Assembly: GCF_014842075.1 (NCBI RefSeq)
Contig: NZ_JACYVA010000002.1
Coordinates: 489,912 to 553,911, forward strand
Origin: Sphingomonas sp. CFBP 13720
GTDB taxonomy: Bacteria > Pseudomonadota > Alphaproteobacteria > Sphingomonadales > Sphingomonadaceae
Reading direction: 5' to 3'
Length of the DNA stretch: 64,000 bases
The position numbers and the translations under genes were made by a program. Positions 19,952 to 29,516 of this stretch are shown here, piece after piece (position 1 is the stretch's first letter; each line of letters starts with the position of its first letter). Under the pieces are notes generated by a model. It made no database searches. It was not told the origin of the DNA and saw only the letters and a list, made by a program, of their open reading frames with translations.

Positions 19952-20742
19952 CGCCGGAACTCGGTGACGATCGGCACATGGTCGCTGGGTTTCAGCCAAC
20001 TGCGGCAATCTTCGTGCACACGGTGCGCCACCGCCTGCGCGGCCACGTCGCGGCTGGCCCACATATGGTCGAGCCGCCGACCGCGATCCGACGCCGCCCA
20101 ATCCTTCGCGCGATAGCTCCACCACGTGAACAGCCGCTGCGGCTCGGGAACGAAATGGCGACCCAGATCGACCCAGTCGTTCGCCGCCTGCAACCGTGCG
20201 AGCGCCGCCACCTCGACCGCGGTGTGACTGACCACGTCGATCAGTTGGCGGTGGCTCCAGACGTCGCTTTCGAGCGGCGCTACGTTGAAATCGCCGACCA
20301 GCAGCGTCGGTACGCCCGACAGCCCGGCGGACCAGTCGATCATGCGATCGATGAAGTCGAGCTTCTGTCCGAATTTCGGGTTCGCTTCCCGATCAGGTAC
20401 GTCGCCGCCCGCCGGTACGTACACATTCTCGATCCGCAGCCCGTTGGCGAGACGCACGCCGATGTGTCGGGCCTCGCCATTCGCCTGCCAGTCGAACCGG
20501 TCGTCCTCCGCAAGGGGAATCTTCGACAGCACGGCGACGCCGTGATGCATCCGCTGACCGTTGATCGCGATATGGGTGTAGCCGAGCCGCCGGAACGCAT
20601 CGTGGGGAAAATCCTGATCCACGACCTTCGTTTCCTGAAGGCACAGCACGTCGGGGGCGGCGTCGCGTAGGAAACGTTCGACGATATCGATTCGAAACCG
20701 GACCGAATTGATGTTCCACGAAGCGACCGAAAAACTATCCAT
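19948..20742 (-). CDS. xth: Exodeoxyribonuclease III
   Basis: A 264-residue AP endonuclease/3'-5' exonuclease of the ExoIII family. Catalytic motifs: [18 protein letters not shown] (metal-binding Glu), [10 protein letters not shown] and LDHMWAS near the end with SDHVP (catalytic His). It repairs abasic sites in DNA. The start at 20742 ([14 protein letters not shown]) fits the family; the frame upstream to 21222 is not family-like. It leads the xth-ribA pair; a strong inverted repeat lies about 50 bp before its start. Confidence 0.93.
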   Translation of the reverse strand: MDSFSVASWNINSVRFRIDIVERFLRDAAPDVLCLQETKVVDQDFPHDAFRRLGYTHIAINGQRMHHGVAVLSKIPLAEDDRFDWQANGEARHIGVRLANGLRIENVYVPAGGDVPDREANPKFGQKLDFIDRMIDWSAGLSGVPTLLVGDFNVAPLESDVWSHRQLIDVVSHTAVEVAALARLQAANDWVDLGRHFVPEPQRLFTWWSYRAKDWAASDRGRRLDHMWASRDVAAQAVAHRVHEDCRSWLKPSDHVPIVTEFRR

Positions 20743-21288
20743 GGCGGAGCCTGTATCCCCGTCGACGCGGGTGCGCCAGACATGGAAAGGCCCTCGCTCC
20801 GGGGGCATGGAACGAGGGCCGACCGTGCGTTCGTCACGCAGGCGGGCGTCGAGGACCCGGGCAACAGGGGGAAAAATCCCGGACGCGCCCCAACACCGCA
20901 AGGCCATCCATAGGGACGCGAACCTGTCGCCAACATGAACAGGCATACAGATTTGTTGCAATTCGCAACGGATTTGGCGGGTGGCCGATACGGCGGTCCG
21001 TTCGGTGCGCCAGACCGGCCCATCGATCAGGCGAGAAGGGTACGCGCGCCTGAAAACGTCCGCCACCCCGCGCCCGTCGATCTGCCGGAGTTCGACAACG
21101 TGGGAAGAGCATCGAATCGCAATCCCAGCGCATGTCCGGGGTAAGATCGGCAATACTGGAAATCGCCGTGTGGTGCGGGGCAACGCATCCGGGGCGATAT
21201 GCCGATGACGGTCGCGTACCAACTGCCACGGCCGTGCCGCAGAACGCAGCGCGTCATGCCGGACGATAGAAGTCGATGCCGTTCGGCG
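20743..21288. other. Intergenic region upstream of xth with long inverted repeat
   Basis: No convincing gene was found in this 546-bp stretch. At 20789-20820 two 12-nt arms pair at 11 positions (GGCCCTCGCTCC / GGAACGAGGGCC) around an 8-nt loop, followed on the minus strand by TTT. It could end a leader or small RNA transcribed toward xth. The rest shows no tRNA or known riboswitch. Confidence 0.6.
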
Positions 21289-21915
21289 TTAGCGACCGCC
21301 GCGCGTCGGTTCGTTGAAACGGAACGCATTGTCGGCCACCGGCACGTTGAACCGCTGGTTCGTCAGCCGCACCGTGGTCCGGTTCGCCTGCGCGTCGAGC
21401 GCGACCCAGCCCTGCAACATCAACCCGGACGGAGCGGAAGGTTGACGGGCGAAGATCATCGTTATCCGGCCATATTCCGGTCGCTTTGGGTCATAGGCCT
21501 CGACGCTCAGCACGCGCGGGTCGCTCGACCGCACGATCTTCGCATATTTCGACGCATCGCGCGCGGGGTTGAGCAGGATGCCCAGCGGCGAATTGCCGAT
21601 CGGCCACCGTTGTTTCTGTCCGACCTGATAATCGAGGAAGTACAGCGATTTGCCGTCCGAAACGATCAGGATCGGCACGCTCTTTTCATACTGGAACCGG
21701 ATCTTGCCGGGTTTCTTGAGCGTCAGCGTGCCGGTCAGCACGCGGCCGTTGCGATCGGTCTGCGAAAAGCTGGCGGTCATCGTTTCGACCGCCGCCAGGT
21801 GACGCTGCACGGCGGCAAGGTCGCCCTGCGGCGCCTGGGCATGGATGGCGGCCGGGGCGATCAGCGCAACGGCCAGCGCGGGGACGAACGGGCGGATGGA
21901 ATGTCTCCGTATCAT
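21289..21915 (-). CDS. LolA-like outer-membrane lipoprotein carrier family protein
   Basis: A 208-residue exported protein with a signal peptide (ALAVALIAPAAIHAQA). The mature part follows the LolA pattern: MTASFSQTDRNGRVLTGTL, KPGKIRFQYEK, ILIVSDGKSLYFLDYQVGQ, and a C-terminal strand-rich region. LolA escorts lipoproteins across the periplasm from LolCDE to LolB. The start at 21915 is set by the signal peptide. It is followed in reading order by the 546-bp gap and preceded by glpX on the same strand 69 bp away. Confidence 0.85.
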   Translation of the reverse strand: MIRRHSIRPFVPALAVALIAPAAIHAQAPQGDLAAVQRHLAAVETMTASFSQTDRNGRVLTGTLTLKKPGKIRFQYEKSVPILIVSDGKSLYFLDYQVGQKQRWPIGNSPLGILLNPARDASKYAKIVRSSDPRVLSVEAYDPKRPEYGRITMIFARQPSAPSGLMLQGWVALDAQANRTTVRLTNQRFNVPVADNAFRFNEPTRGGR

Positions 21916-21984
21916 GGGGCGGGAATGCGATCGGCGGGTTGAACGCCCGCTGAACCCTTGGGGTTGCACCCCGCCCCGGCCCGA

Positions 21985-22956
21985 TCAGATGCGATGTTCG
22001 CCCTTGACCCAGCGGACCGTGCCCGAGCTGGCGCGCATCACGACGCTTTCGGTGGTCATGATCTTGCCCTTGCGCTTGACGCCTTCGAGCAGCGAACCGT
22101 CGGTGACGCCGGTGGCGGCGAAGATGCAGTCGCCGCGCGCCAGTTCGGTCAGGTCGTACTGCTTGTCCAGATCGGTCACGCCCCATTTGGCGGCGCGGCC
22201 ACGCTCGTCATCGTTGCGGAACAGCAACCGACCCTTGAACTGGCCACCGACGCAGCGCAGCGCCGCACAGGCGAGGACGCCTTCGGGTGCGCCGCCGGCC
22301 CCCATATAGATGTCGATCGTCGTGTCGGGGTTGGTGGTCGCGATCACGCCCGCGACGTCGCCGTCGCCGATCAGCATCACGCCACAGCCGACCGCGCGCA
22401 GTTCGGCGATCATCGCTTCGTGGCGCGGACGGTCGAGTACGCACACCATGATGTCGTGCGGATCGACACCCTTGGCCGCGGCCACCGCCTTCACATTTTC
22501 GGTCGGGGTGCGATCGAGGTCGATGATGCCTTCGGGATAGCCGGGGCCGACCGCGATCTTGTCCATATAGACGTCGGGCGCGTTGAGCAGGCCGCCCTTT
22601 TCCGCGATCGCCAGCACGGCAAGGCTGTTGGGACCGGCGGTGGCGCAGATCGTGGTGCCTTCCAGCGGATCGAGCGCGATGTCGATCTCCGGTCCCTTGC
22701 CCAGCCCGACCTTCTCACCGATGAACAGCATCGGCGCCTCGTCGCGTTCGCCCTCTCCGATGACGACGGTGCCGTCCATGTAGAGTTCGTTGAGCGCGGC
22801 GCGCATCGCTTCGACTGCGGCGGCATCGGCGGCCTTTTCGTCGCCGCGTCCGACGAGCGTCGATGCGGCGATCGCCGCCGCTTCCACGACACGCACCATT
22901 TCGAGAACTAGGACGCGATCGAGGGTATTGCTGGCAAGGGTATTGCTGGACGACAT
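21985..22956 (-). CDS. glpX: Class II fructose-1,6-bisphosphatase
   Basis: A 323-residue GlpX-type phosphatase. Metal and substrate motifs are present: IGEGERDEAPML, DIALDPLEGTT, and a C-terminal GGAPEGVLACAAL. It dephosphorylates fructose 1,6-bisphosphate in gluconeogenesis. Sphingomonads commonly rely on this class rather than Fbp, and glpX near hom is a frequent arrangement in the group. Length and motif order are normal. Confidence 0.95.
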   Translation of the reverse strand: MSSSNTLASNTLDRVLVLEMVRVVEAAAIAASTLVGRGDEKAADAAAVEAMRAALNELYMDGTVVIGEGERDEAPMLFIGEKVGLGKGPEIDIALDPLEGTTICATAGPNSLAVLAIAEKGGLLNAPDVYMDKIAVGPGYPEGIIDLDRTPTENVKAVAAAKGVDPHDIMVCVLDRPRHEAMIAELRAVGCGVMLIGDGDVAGVIATTNPDTTIDIYMGAGGAPEGVLACAALRCVGGQFKGRLLFRNDDERGRAAKWGVTDLDKQYDLTELARGDCIFAATGVTDGSLLEGVKRKGKIMTTESVVMRASSGTVRWVKGEHRI

Positions 22957-23064
22957 GGGTATTCCTCCCCGTTAAACGGTTTAAACACGCGATAGGCGAC
23001 CAGCCCTTGCCCGGCAAGTCAACTTGACGGATATCCTGGATATCGACCGATCGGAGGCAGGTTC

Positions 23065-23424
23065 GTGACGATGATGTTGCTGATGATGGCGATGACGATC
23101 GACGAAACCACCATGGCCGCCGCGATGGCGCGGGCGCGCGAACGCACCCGTGCCGCGATACCGTGTCAGGCCGCGCCGAGCGACGAGGAAATCATCGTGT
23201 GCGGGCGGCGACAGGCCGACCGGTTCCGCCTGCCGCTGGAAACCGAACCCGCCGACGGCGATCCGAAGGCGGTCGACGCGTTCGGGGAACGCGCGCGGTT
23301 GTTGCGCGTGCCCGAACTGCCATGCGGGGTCGGCGCGTTCCTGCAACGCTGCGGCATGGTCGGGGCCACGGTCAGCACGCGCACCGGCGCGCGCGGGGGT
23401 GGTCAGCGACCGCTGGCCGACTGA
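23065..23424 (+). CDS. Small probable exported protein with EEIIVCGRR motif
   Basis: A 119-residue protein of unknown function. Its first 20 residues are methionine-rich and hydrophobic (MTMMLLMMAMTI) but not a clean signal peptide. It carries the cysteine-containing stretch DEEIIVCGRRQADRFRLP, which recurs in small exported proteins of sphingomonads, and two more cysteines near the C terminus (LPCGVGAFLQRCG). It lies between and opposite to glpX and hom, converging with hom 19 bp away. Confidence 0.6.
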   Translation: MTMMLLMMAMTIDETTMAAAMARARERTRAAIPCQAAPSDEEIIVCGRRQADRFRLPLETEPADGDPKAVDAFGERARLLRVPELPCGVGAFLQRCGMVGATVSTRTGARGGGQRPLAD

Positions 23425-23443
23425 CCCGCGCCGGTCGAGCGCC

Positions 23444-24736
23444 TCACCCGCCCAGTACGTGCATCCACATCGGCTTGCCGGTCAGGCTGGGCGACCCGAC
23501 CAGCCGGTCGAGCGCCTGTGCGACGCAGCGTTCCGGCCCTTCGTGCGTGACGATCGCCACCAGCACGCTGCCATCGGCGCTGACGCCGCGCTGGATCAGG
23601 CTTTCGATCGATACGCCCGCATCGCGCATCGCCGCCGCGATTTCGGCCAGTACGCCGACGCGGTCGGCTACGCTCAGCCGGACATACGCCCGGCCACGGC
23701 GTTCGCCGGGCGTTTCCGGCGTCGCGGCGGTCAGCGCGGCGGCGGGCATGGCATAGGGCGCGCCATATTCGCCGCGCGCGATGTCGATCAGGTCGGCGAC
23801 AACCGCGCTGGCGGTGGGACCGTCGCCCGCGCCGCGTCCCTGAAAGAACAGCCGGCCGACGAAATTGCCTTCGGCCACCACGGCGTTGAGCGACCCCGTG
23901 ACATGCGCCAGCGGATGGTCGAGCGGCACCAGATGCGGGTGCACCCGCTGGAACAGCCCGTTCGGACCCGCCTGCGCCATGCCGACCAGCCGGATGCGAT
24001 AGCCGAGCGCGGCCGCTTCGGCGATATCGGCGGCCAGCACGTGGCGGATGCCGGTGATCGCGACCTCGCCGAACGCGGGGCGCGTGCCGAATGCGATGCT
24101 GGCAAGGATCGACAGCTTGTGCGCGGCGTCGACGCCGTCGATGTCGAAGCTGGGATCGGCCTCCGCAAAGCCCAGTGCCTGCGCTTCCGCCAGCACTTCG
24201 GCGAAGTCGCGGCCTTCCGCCTCCATCTTCGACAGGATGAAATTACAGGTGCCGTTGAGGATGCCGTAGACCTGCGACAGTTCGTTGGCCGCCGCCCCTT
24301 CGCGCAGTCCCTTGATGACCGGCACCCCGCCGGCCACCGCCGCTTCGAATTTCAGCGCGACGTTCGCGCGTTCGGCAGCTTCTGCCAATTCGAGGCCGTG
24401 ATGCGCGATCATCGCCTTGTTCGCGGTGACGAACCCCTTGCCCGCCGCCAGCGACGCGCGTGCCAGCGTGAGCGCCGGGCCGTCCGATCCGCCGACCAGT
24501 TCGACCACCACGTCGGCATCGCCCGTCCGCACCAGTTCGGCGGTATCGTCGACCCATGCGAAGCCCGACAGGTCGACGCCGCGATCCTTGCCACGGTCGC
24601 GCGCCGACACCGCCACGATCTGGATCGGACGCCCCGCCCGCCGCGCGATCAGGTCGCCATTGGTCGCGATCAGCCGGATCACGCCCGCTCCGACGGTGCC
24701 GAGGCCGGCGATGGCGACGCGGAGCGGTTGGGTCAT
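23444..24736 (-). CDS. hom: Homoserine dehydrogenase
   Basis: A 430-residue enzyme reducing aspartate semialdehyde to homoserine for threonine, methionine and isoleucine synthesis. The NAD(P) fold begins VAIAGLGTVGAGVIRL; the catalytic region includes NKAMIAHHG, NGTCNFILSKM and ADPSFDIDGVDAAHKL with the substrate lysine. An ACT domain at about residues 350-425 (VRLSVADRVGVLAEIAAAM) is the usual allosteric site. The start at 24736 follows the family; no methionine or threonine riboswitch was recognised in the 255 bp upstream, which holds only a modest stem-loop near 24840. Confidence 0.95.
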   Translation of the reverse strand: MTQPLRVAIAGLGTVGAGVIRLIATNGDLIARRAGRPIQIVAVSARDRGKDRGVDLSGFAWVDDTAELVRTGDADVVVELVGGSDGPALTLARASLAAGKGFVTANKAMIAHHGLELAEAAERANVALKFEAAVAGGVPVIKGLREGAAANELSQVYGILNGTCNFILSKMEAEGRDFAEVLAEAQALGFAEADPSFDIDGVDAAHKLSILASIAFGTRPAFGEVAITGIRHVLAADIAEAAALGYRIRLVGMAQAGPNGLFQRVHPHLVPLDHPLAHVTGSLNAVVAEGNFVGRLFFQGRGAGDGPTASAVVADLIDIARGEYGAPYAMPAAALTAATPETPGERRGRAYVRLSVADRVGVLAEIAAAMRDAGVSIESLIQRGVSADGSVLVAIVTHEGPERCVAQALDRLVGSPSLTGKPMWMHVLGG

Positions 24737-24991
24737 GTTGTCCTCGATTGTGTAACAATGTTGCGGCCAGACATGGGGTCCGGCCAATTTCGTGTCTCTA
24801 GGCGGCAGGCGGCGTAAGGGGAAGAGGGTTGGTTCGGGGACGGTGCCCGGGTCCCCCTGCCCGCTTCAACCCCGATCCGTTCGCCTCGACTAGCCATCGC
24901 GCCTGTCGGGAAGGCGGTGCAGCAGGCCACAAGTTCTCGACATGATCGGACCGAACGGACAATGAGCCGAAACTCCCGGCCCCCCGCCCCG

Positions 24992-25945
24992 TCACGCCTT
25001 GATAAGCCCGATCTCCACCAGCCGCTGATACAGATAGTCGTTGGACGAAATCGCCTCTGGATAGCGGTTCGGGTTCTCCGCCGACACGCAGCCCGGCAGC
25101 GTTTCGATCATGAAATCGGGCGCGGGGTGCAGGAAGAACGGCATCGAATATCGCGACCGGCCACGGCGTTCGACCGGCGGATTGACCACGCGGTGCGTGG
25201 TCGACGGCAGGACGTGGTTGGTCAGCCGCTGGAGCATGTCGCCGACGTTCACCACCATCGCGCCGGCAGGCGGCTCGACCGGAAGCCAGTGTCCGTCGCG
25301 GTCGAGCAGTTCCAGCCCGGCTTCCTCCGCGCCCAGCAACAGCGTGATCAGGTTGATATCCTCATGCGCGCCCGCGCGGACTTCGGGCGCATCGGCCGCG
25401 ACCGGAGGATAATGGAGCAAGCGCAGGATCGAATTGCCGTCCTTCACCGCCGGGTCGAACCAGTCGGGCGCGAGACCCAGATAGCGCGCGATCGCCGACA
25501 ACAGCCGGTCGCCGGCATCGTCCAGCGCACCGAACAGGTCGAGAAAGGTCTGGCGGAATCCTTCGGGACGGTCGGGCCAGACATTGGCGGCCATGAACGC
25601 TTCGTACCGATGACCCTTGGTCAGTTCGCGACCGACATGCCAGAATTCCTTGAGATCGACATATTTGGCGCCCTTCGCGATCTCGGTCTTGAACGGGGTA
25701 TAGCCGCGTGCGCCGCCGCCACCTGCGACGAAATAGCGCCGCTTTTCCTCCTCCGGCAGGTCGAAAAACGCGCGGGTCATCGCCCATGCCCGATCGATCA
25801 CGCCCTGATCGACGCCGTGATCGGACACCATCGCGAATCCGAAGCGTTGGAACGAATCGCCGAACGCCTGAGCGAAACCGTCGGGGTCGTGATCGGCCCG
25901 CGCCATCGAAATGAGCGGAACCTGCGAAAGCAACGTGTCGGACAT
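24992..25945 (-). CDS. Isopenicillin-N-synthase-like Fe(II)/2-oxoglutarate oxygenase
   Basis: A 317-residue dioxygenase of the IPNS/2OG family. The iron triad is H194-x-D196 (AHEDINLITLL) and H251 (STTHRVVNP); R265-x-S267 (RYSMPFF) would bind the carboxylate of 2-oxoglutarate. The N-terminal DIOX_N region (RFGFAMVSDHGVDQ) is complete. Substrate unknown; enzymes of this kind in proteobacteria act on small metabolites. The start at 25945 gives the family N terminus. It is divergent from the MFS gene, so the two may form an export/modification pair, but that is speculative. Confidence 0.86.
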   Translation of the reverse strand: MSDTLLSQVPLISMARADHDPDGFAQAFGDSFQRFGFAMVSDHGVDQGVIDRAWAMTRAFFDLPEEEKRRYFVAGGGGARGYTPFKTEIAKGAKYVDLKEFWHVGRELTKGHRYEAFMAANVWPDRPEGFRQTFLDLFGALDDAGDRLLSAIARYLGLAPDWFDPAVKDGNSILRLLHYPPVAADAPEVRAGAHEDINLITLLLGAEEAGLELLDRDGHWLPVEPPAGAMVVNVGDMLQRLTNHVLPSTTHRVVNPPVERRGRSRYSMPFFLHPAPDFMIETLPGCVSAENPNRYPEAISSNDYLYQRLVEIGLIKA

Positions 25946-26063
25946 GGCGGAATCCTGAAAAGCACCGAAAGACATGCAGATGAAGATAGCCCGCCCCGAC
26001 ACGCACGAACAGGGTCATCCCGTGCGTGACCCGGACGCACGGATGCGGCATGGGGATACCGCA

Positions 26064-27362
26064 ATGCAGCACGAACCCGACTCCCCGCCCCTCGCCCGCG
26101 CCGATACCGGTCCGGACGCTGCCGCCGACCATGCCGCCGACGCCCCTGCGGAGGGCAGCGCCGACCGCGCGCCGCTTCCGTTCGGCGAGTTCGTCACCCT
26201 GATCGCCGCGTTGATGGCGCTTACCGCGCTGGGCATCGATTCGATGCTGCCCGCGCTCCCCGCGATCGGCGATTCGCTGGGCGTCGCCGAACCCAATACG
26301 CGGCAGTTCGTCATCACCGCCTTCCTGCTCGGCTTTTCGATCGCGCAACTCGCCTATGGACCGCTGGCCGACCGGTTCGGCCGCCGTCCGGTGCTGATCT
26401 TCGCGCTGGTGGCCAGTGCGATCACCAATCTGGTCGCGGCGATTTCGGGCAGCTTCGTCCTGCTGCTGATCGCGCGCGCCGCGTCGGGCGCGGCGGTGGC
26501 GGGCGCGCGGGTGGTGACCGTCGCACTGGTCCGCGATTGCTATTCGGGCCGTGCGATGGCGCGCGTCATGAGCCTTGCCTTCATCTTCTTCATGGCCGCG
26601 CCGGTGCTGGCGCCGTCGTTCGGCGAACTGGTGCTGGCGTTCGGTTCTTGGCGCTGGATCTTTGGCGGGATCGCGATCGTCACCGTCGCGATCCTTGCGT
26701 GGTTCGTCGCACGCATGCCCGAAACGCTGCACGAAACGGACCGGCAGACGCTGGACCCGCGCCGCATCGTGCAGGGGTATGGCGTAGTGCTGCGCGACCG
26801 TTATGCCGTCGGCTATACGCTGGCGGCGGCGTTGCTATCGGGCGGGCTGTTCGGGTTCGTCGGATCGATCCAGCAGATCATGGACGTGACGTTCGGCCGC
26901 CCGAAATTGCTGACCATCGTCTTCGCCTGCGTCGCGGGCACGATGGCCGCCGGGTCGTTCTTCAATTCGCGGATCGTGATGCGGTTCGGTACGCGGCTGA
27001 TCTCGCATGCCGCGCTGCTGGGGTTGATCGCGGTCGCGGCGCTGCATCTGGCGATCACGCTGGCGGGTCTCGAATCGCTGGTCAGCTTCATCATTCTCCA
27101 GGCGCTGATGATGGCGTGTTTCGGCCTGGCGACGTCCAATTTCTCCGCGATGGCAATGGAAAATATGGGCGCGATCGCCGGGACCGCATCGTCGTTGCAG
27201 GGGTTCGTATCGATGCTGGGCGGCGCGGTGCTGGGCGCGCTGATCGGCCAGTCGTTCGACGGGACCACCGTGCCGCTGTACGGCGGGTTCCTCGCGCTCG
27301 GCCTGATCGCGCTGCTCATCGTGTTCCGTACCGAACATGGCCGGTTGTTCCGGCGCGGATAG
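26064..27362 (+). CDS. MFS drug exporter, Bcr/CflA type
   Basis: A 432-residue transporter with about 12 transmembrane segments after a ~45-residue proline- and acid-rich cytoplasmic tail. Family signatures include YGPLADRFGRRPVL between TM2 and TM3 and RVMSLAFIFFMAAPVLAP in TM5 region. Bcr/CflA proteins export drugs such as bicyclomycin or amino-acid-like compounds by proton antiport. The ATG at 26064 is preceded by GGGGA at good spacing; ATGs at 25974 and 26043 would only lengthen the disordered tail. Confidence 0.86.
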   Translation: MQHEPDSPPLARADTGPDAAADHAADAPAEGSADRAPLPFGEFVTLIAALMALTALGIDSMLPALPAIGDSLGVAEPNTRQFVITAFLLGFSIAQLAYGPLADRFGRRPVLIFALVASAITNLVAAISGSFVLLLIARAASGAAVAGARVVTVALVRDCYSGRAMARVMSLAFIFFMAAPVLAPSFGELVLAFGSWRWIFGGIAIVTVAILAWFVARMPETLHETDRQTLDPRRIVQGYGVVLRDRYAVGYTLAAALLSGGLFGFVGSIQQIMDVTFGRPKLLTIVFACVAGTMAAGSFFNSRIVMRFGTRLISHAALLGLIAVAALHLAITLAGLESLVSFIILQALMMACFGLATSNFSAMAMENMGAIAGTASSLQGFVSMLGGAVLGALIGQSFDGTTVPLYGGFLALGLIALLIVFRTEHGRLFRRG

Positions 27363-27419
27363 GAACCGGCTCCCCGGTCCGGCGGTTGACGGAACGGAAC
27401 AACCGTAAAGGAGCAGGCG

Positions 27420-27761
27420 ATGGGTGGTCATCAGGTGAGCGGACAGGTGCCGGGCGACGACGGTTTCGACGAGGACGGCTATGACGAGAGCCAGCGTGCC
27501 GAGATCCTCGAAGCAACGCGCGACGGGCCGAGCGACGGTACGATCCTGACCGATCTTGCCCCCGATCTGGGCGAGTCGGACGAGGAGGACGAGGACGAAC
27601 TCGCCATGGCCGACGACGAGCTGGGCGCCGAGGATGACGACACGGTCGGCACCGCCGGCGGCGATCAGGCCGAAGACGAGCTTCAGGAAGATTTCGAGGA
27701 CGACAATCTGGCCGAGGACGGCGACCTCGACGACGCCGATCGCACCGCGATCGAACCTTGA
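27420..27761 (+). CDS. Highly acidic small protein
   Basis: A 113-residue protein with an extreme run of Asp and Glu and no lysine at all; the middle reads ESDEEDEDELAMADDELG. No domain is recognised and most is probably disordered. A clear ribosome site AAAGGAG lies just before the ATG. The stop overlaps the TTG start of the following lipoprotein gene by 4 bp, so they are probably expressed together. Role unknown. Confidence 0.7.
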   Translation: MGGHQVSGQVPGDDGFDEDGYDESQRAEILEATRDGPSDGTILTDLAPDLGESDEEDEDELAMADDELGAEDDDTVGTAGGDQAEDELQEDFEDDNLAEDGDLDDADRTAIEP

Positions 27762-28339
27762 GGGCGGCGGCGGCAGCGACGCTCGCGTTGTTGCTGACCG
27801 CCTGTGGCGGCGGCGAGGCGGACGGCGCGGACAATGCGAACGTCGCCGCCCCTGCACCGGCTTCCCCCGTGCCGACGCCGCTGACACCCGCCACCACCAT
27901 TCCGGCCGGTGAAGGCATTCCCGGTGTCAGCGCTCCCCCGCCGTCGTCGCCGGTCGCCGAAGACGGCGTGGCGGCGGCGAAGGCGGTGCTCGACGGATAT
28001 TTCTCGGCGGTCTCTGCCGGTCGCTATGCCGATGCCTATGCGTTGTGGGGTAATTCCGGGCGCGCGTCGGGGATGGACGCCGATGCCTTTGCCGCCAGTT
28101 TCGCGAAGTTCGCCAGCTACGATGCCGTGATCGGTACGCCCGGCCCGATCGATGCCGGCGCGGGGCAGCGATACGTGACGATCCCGGTACGCGTGACCGG
28201 CCGGCTGCGTGACGGCGGACGGTTCGCATTGGAAGGGCCGGTCGTGTTGCACCGGACGGGCGATATCGACGGTGCCACCGTGGAGCAGCGGTCGTGGCGG
28301 CTGTCCGACAGCGGATTGAAACCCCGTCCGGTGGGGTAG
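27758..28339 (+). CDS. Lipoprotein with NTF2-like domain, TTG start
   Basis: A 193-residue protein. It starts with TTG inside the stop codon of the preceding gene (TTGA overlap); no ATG lies in frame before the lipobox LLLTACGGG, so the rare start is required. A proline/alanine-rich linker (about residues 28-68) leads to a folded C-terminal part (AAKAVLDGYFSAVSAGRYAD, then AYALWG) that looks like an NTF2/SnoaL-type ligand-binding fold. Function not known. Confidence 0.72.
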   Translation: MRAAAAATLALLLTACGGGEADGADNANVAAPAPASPVPTPLTPATTIPAGEGIPGVSAPPPSSPVAEDGVAAAKAVLDGYFSAVSAGRYADAYALWGNSGRASGMDADAFAASFAKFASYDAVIGTPGPIDAGAGQRYVTIPVRVTGRLRDGGRFALEGPVVLHRTGDIDGATVEQRSWRLSDSGLKPRPVG

Positions 28340-28394
28340 TCCCTGCTTCGCGCATCCGCGTGCAGTCCTGCGCAAATCCCGGTACATCGCCCGC

Positions 28395-28793
28395 ATGACC
28401 GTCTTCACGCTTTCGATCACCGCCGGCCCCGATGCCATCGACGAGCTGGGCCACGTCAACAACGCAGTCTGGGTCCGATGGATACAGGATGTGGCGGTGG
28501 CGCATTGGGCGGCACTGGCAACGGCGGACGAACAGGCGGCCTATGTCTGGGTCGTGACGCGCCACGAGATCGATTATCGTGGCAACGTCGCGGCGGGGGA
28601 GGAAGTCCTTGCCGAAACATGGGTCGCCGGTCCGCCGCGCGGGGCACGGTTCGACCGGATGATGCGCTTCACCGGGGCCGATGGCCGGGTGAAGGTAGAG
28701 GCGAAGACGACATGGGCGATGATCGACCGCGCCACCGCCCGCATCGTGCGCGTGCCGGCCGAAATCGCGGAACGCTTTCTCGGCCGACCGTGA
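28395..28793 (+). CDS. Acyl-CoA thioesterase, 4HBT/hotdog family
   Basis: A 132-residue hotdog-fold protein. DELGHVNNAVWVRWIQD carries the Asp-His-x-Asn signature of YbgC/4HBT-like thioesterases (here EL-GHVNN), followed by the long helix and three strands. Such enzymes hydrolyse short acyl-CoA or acyl-ACP. It stands between the lipoprotein and the convergent SIMPL gene (3-bp gap), and nothing nearby fixes the substrate. Confidence 0.86.
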   Translation: MTVFTLSITAGPDAIDELGHVNNAVWVRWIQDVAVAHWAALATADEQAAYVWVVTRHEIDYRGNVAAGEEVLAETWVAGPPRGARFDRMMRFTGADGRVKVEAKTTWAMIDRATARIVRVPAEIAERFLGRP

Positions 28794-28796
28794 GCA

Positions 28797-29516
28797 TCAG
28801 CGCAGCAGGAACCGCACCGATACGGTGACGCCCAGTTCCTGCTCGCCCGCCGCGACCGGCGTCGAGTCCGCCGATTTTTCCATCATGCGCGCCATCATCG
28901 GCATCGGGGGCTGCGGCAACTGGTCGCTGCCCTCCGCGATCGTGAGGATCCGGTCGACGCGCAGGCCCGCCGCCTTCGCATAGAGTTCAGCGCGGGCGCG
29001 GGCGCGGCGGATCGCATCGGTGCGTGCCTCATCCATCGCGGCGTCGGCGGCGTCGACCGACAGCGTCGGACCGTCAATCTGGTTCGCCCCCTGCGTCACC
29101 AGCGCGTCGAGGATCGCACCGCTCTTCGCCACGTCCCGGAACCGGACCGACACCGTGTTGCTTGCCTGATAGCCGGTGATCGCGGGCGGCTGGTTCTCGG
29201 CATAGCGATATTGCGGCTGAAGCTGGATCTGCGACGTCTGGAGATCGCGTTCGGCCACCCCGGCGCGGCGCAGCGCGGCGACCACCCGCGTCATGCGCGC
29301 GGCATTGTCGGACAGCGCGGCGGCGGCGGTCGGCGACTGGGTGACGACGCCCGCCCGGATCGTCGCGATATCGGGCACGCGCGTCGCCTTGCCCTGCGCC
29401 GTCACGTCGAGCAGCGTGGCGTCGGTCAGGATCGGCGTGCCGACCGGAGCCACCGTCTGCGCGGCGGCGGGCAGTGCGGCGATCGTCGCGGCAAGCATCA
29501 GAACGGGGCGAAGCAT
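28797..29516 (-). CDS. SIMPL domain (DUF541) exported protein
   Basis: A 239-residue protein with a cleaved signal (MLAATIAALPAAAQ) and the SIMPL/DUF541 layout: VTAQGKATRVPDIATI, then TRVVAALRRAGVAERDLQTS, YQASNTVSVRFRD, and a C-terminal VSVRFLLR. SIMPL proteins are periplasmic oligomers linked to oxidative-stress resistance in some bacteria. The start at 29516 is fixed by the signal peptide. It is divergent from the RND efflux operon. Confidence 0.88.
   Translation of the reverse strand: MLRPVLMLAATIAALPAAAQTVAPVGTPILTDATLLDVTAQGKATRVPDIATIRAGVVTQSPTAAAALSDNAARMTRVVAALRRAGVAERDLQTSQIQLQPQYRYAENQPPAITGYQASNTVSVRFRDVAKSGAILDALVTQGANQIDGPTLSVDAADAAMDEARTDAIRRARARAELYAKAAGLRVDRILTIAEGSDQLPQPPMPMMARMMEKSADSTPVAAGEQELGVTVSVRFLLR

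Noticed and set aside
24737..24991. Possible riboswitch ahead of hom
   Set aside because: Only a 6-bp stem near 24840 is present; no SAM-II or other conserved core was found.
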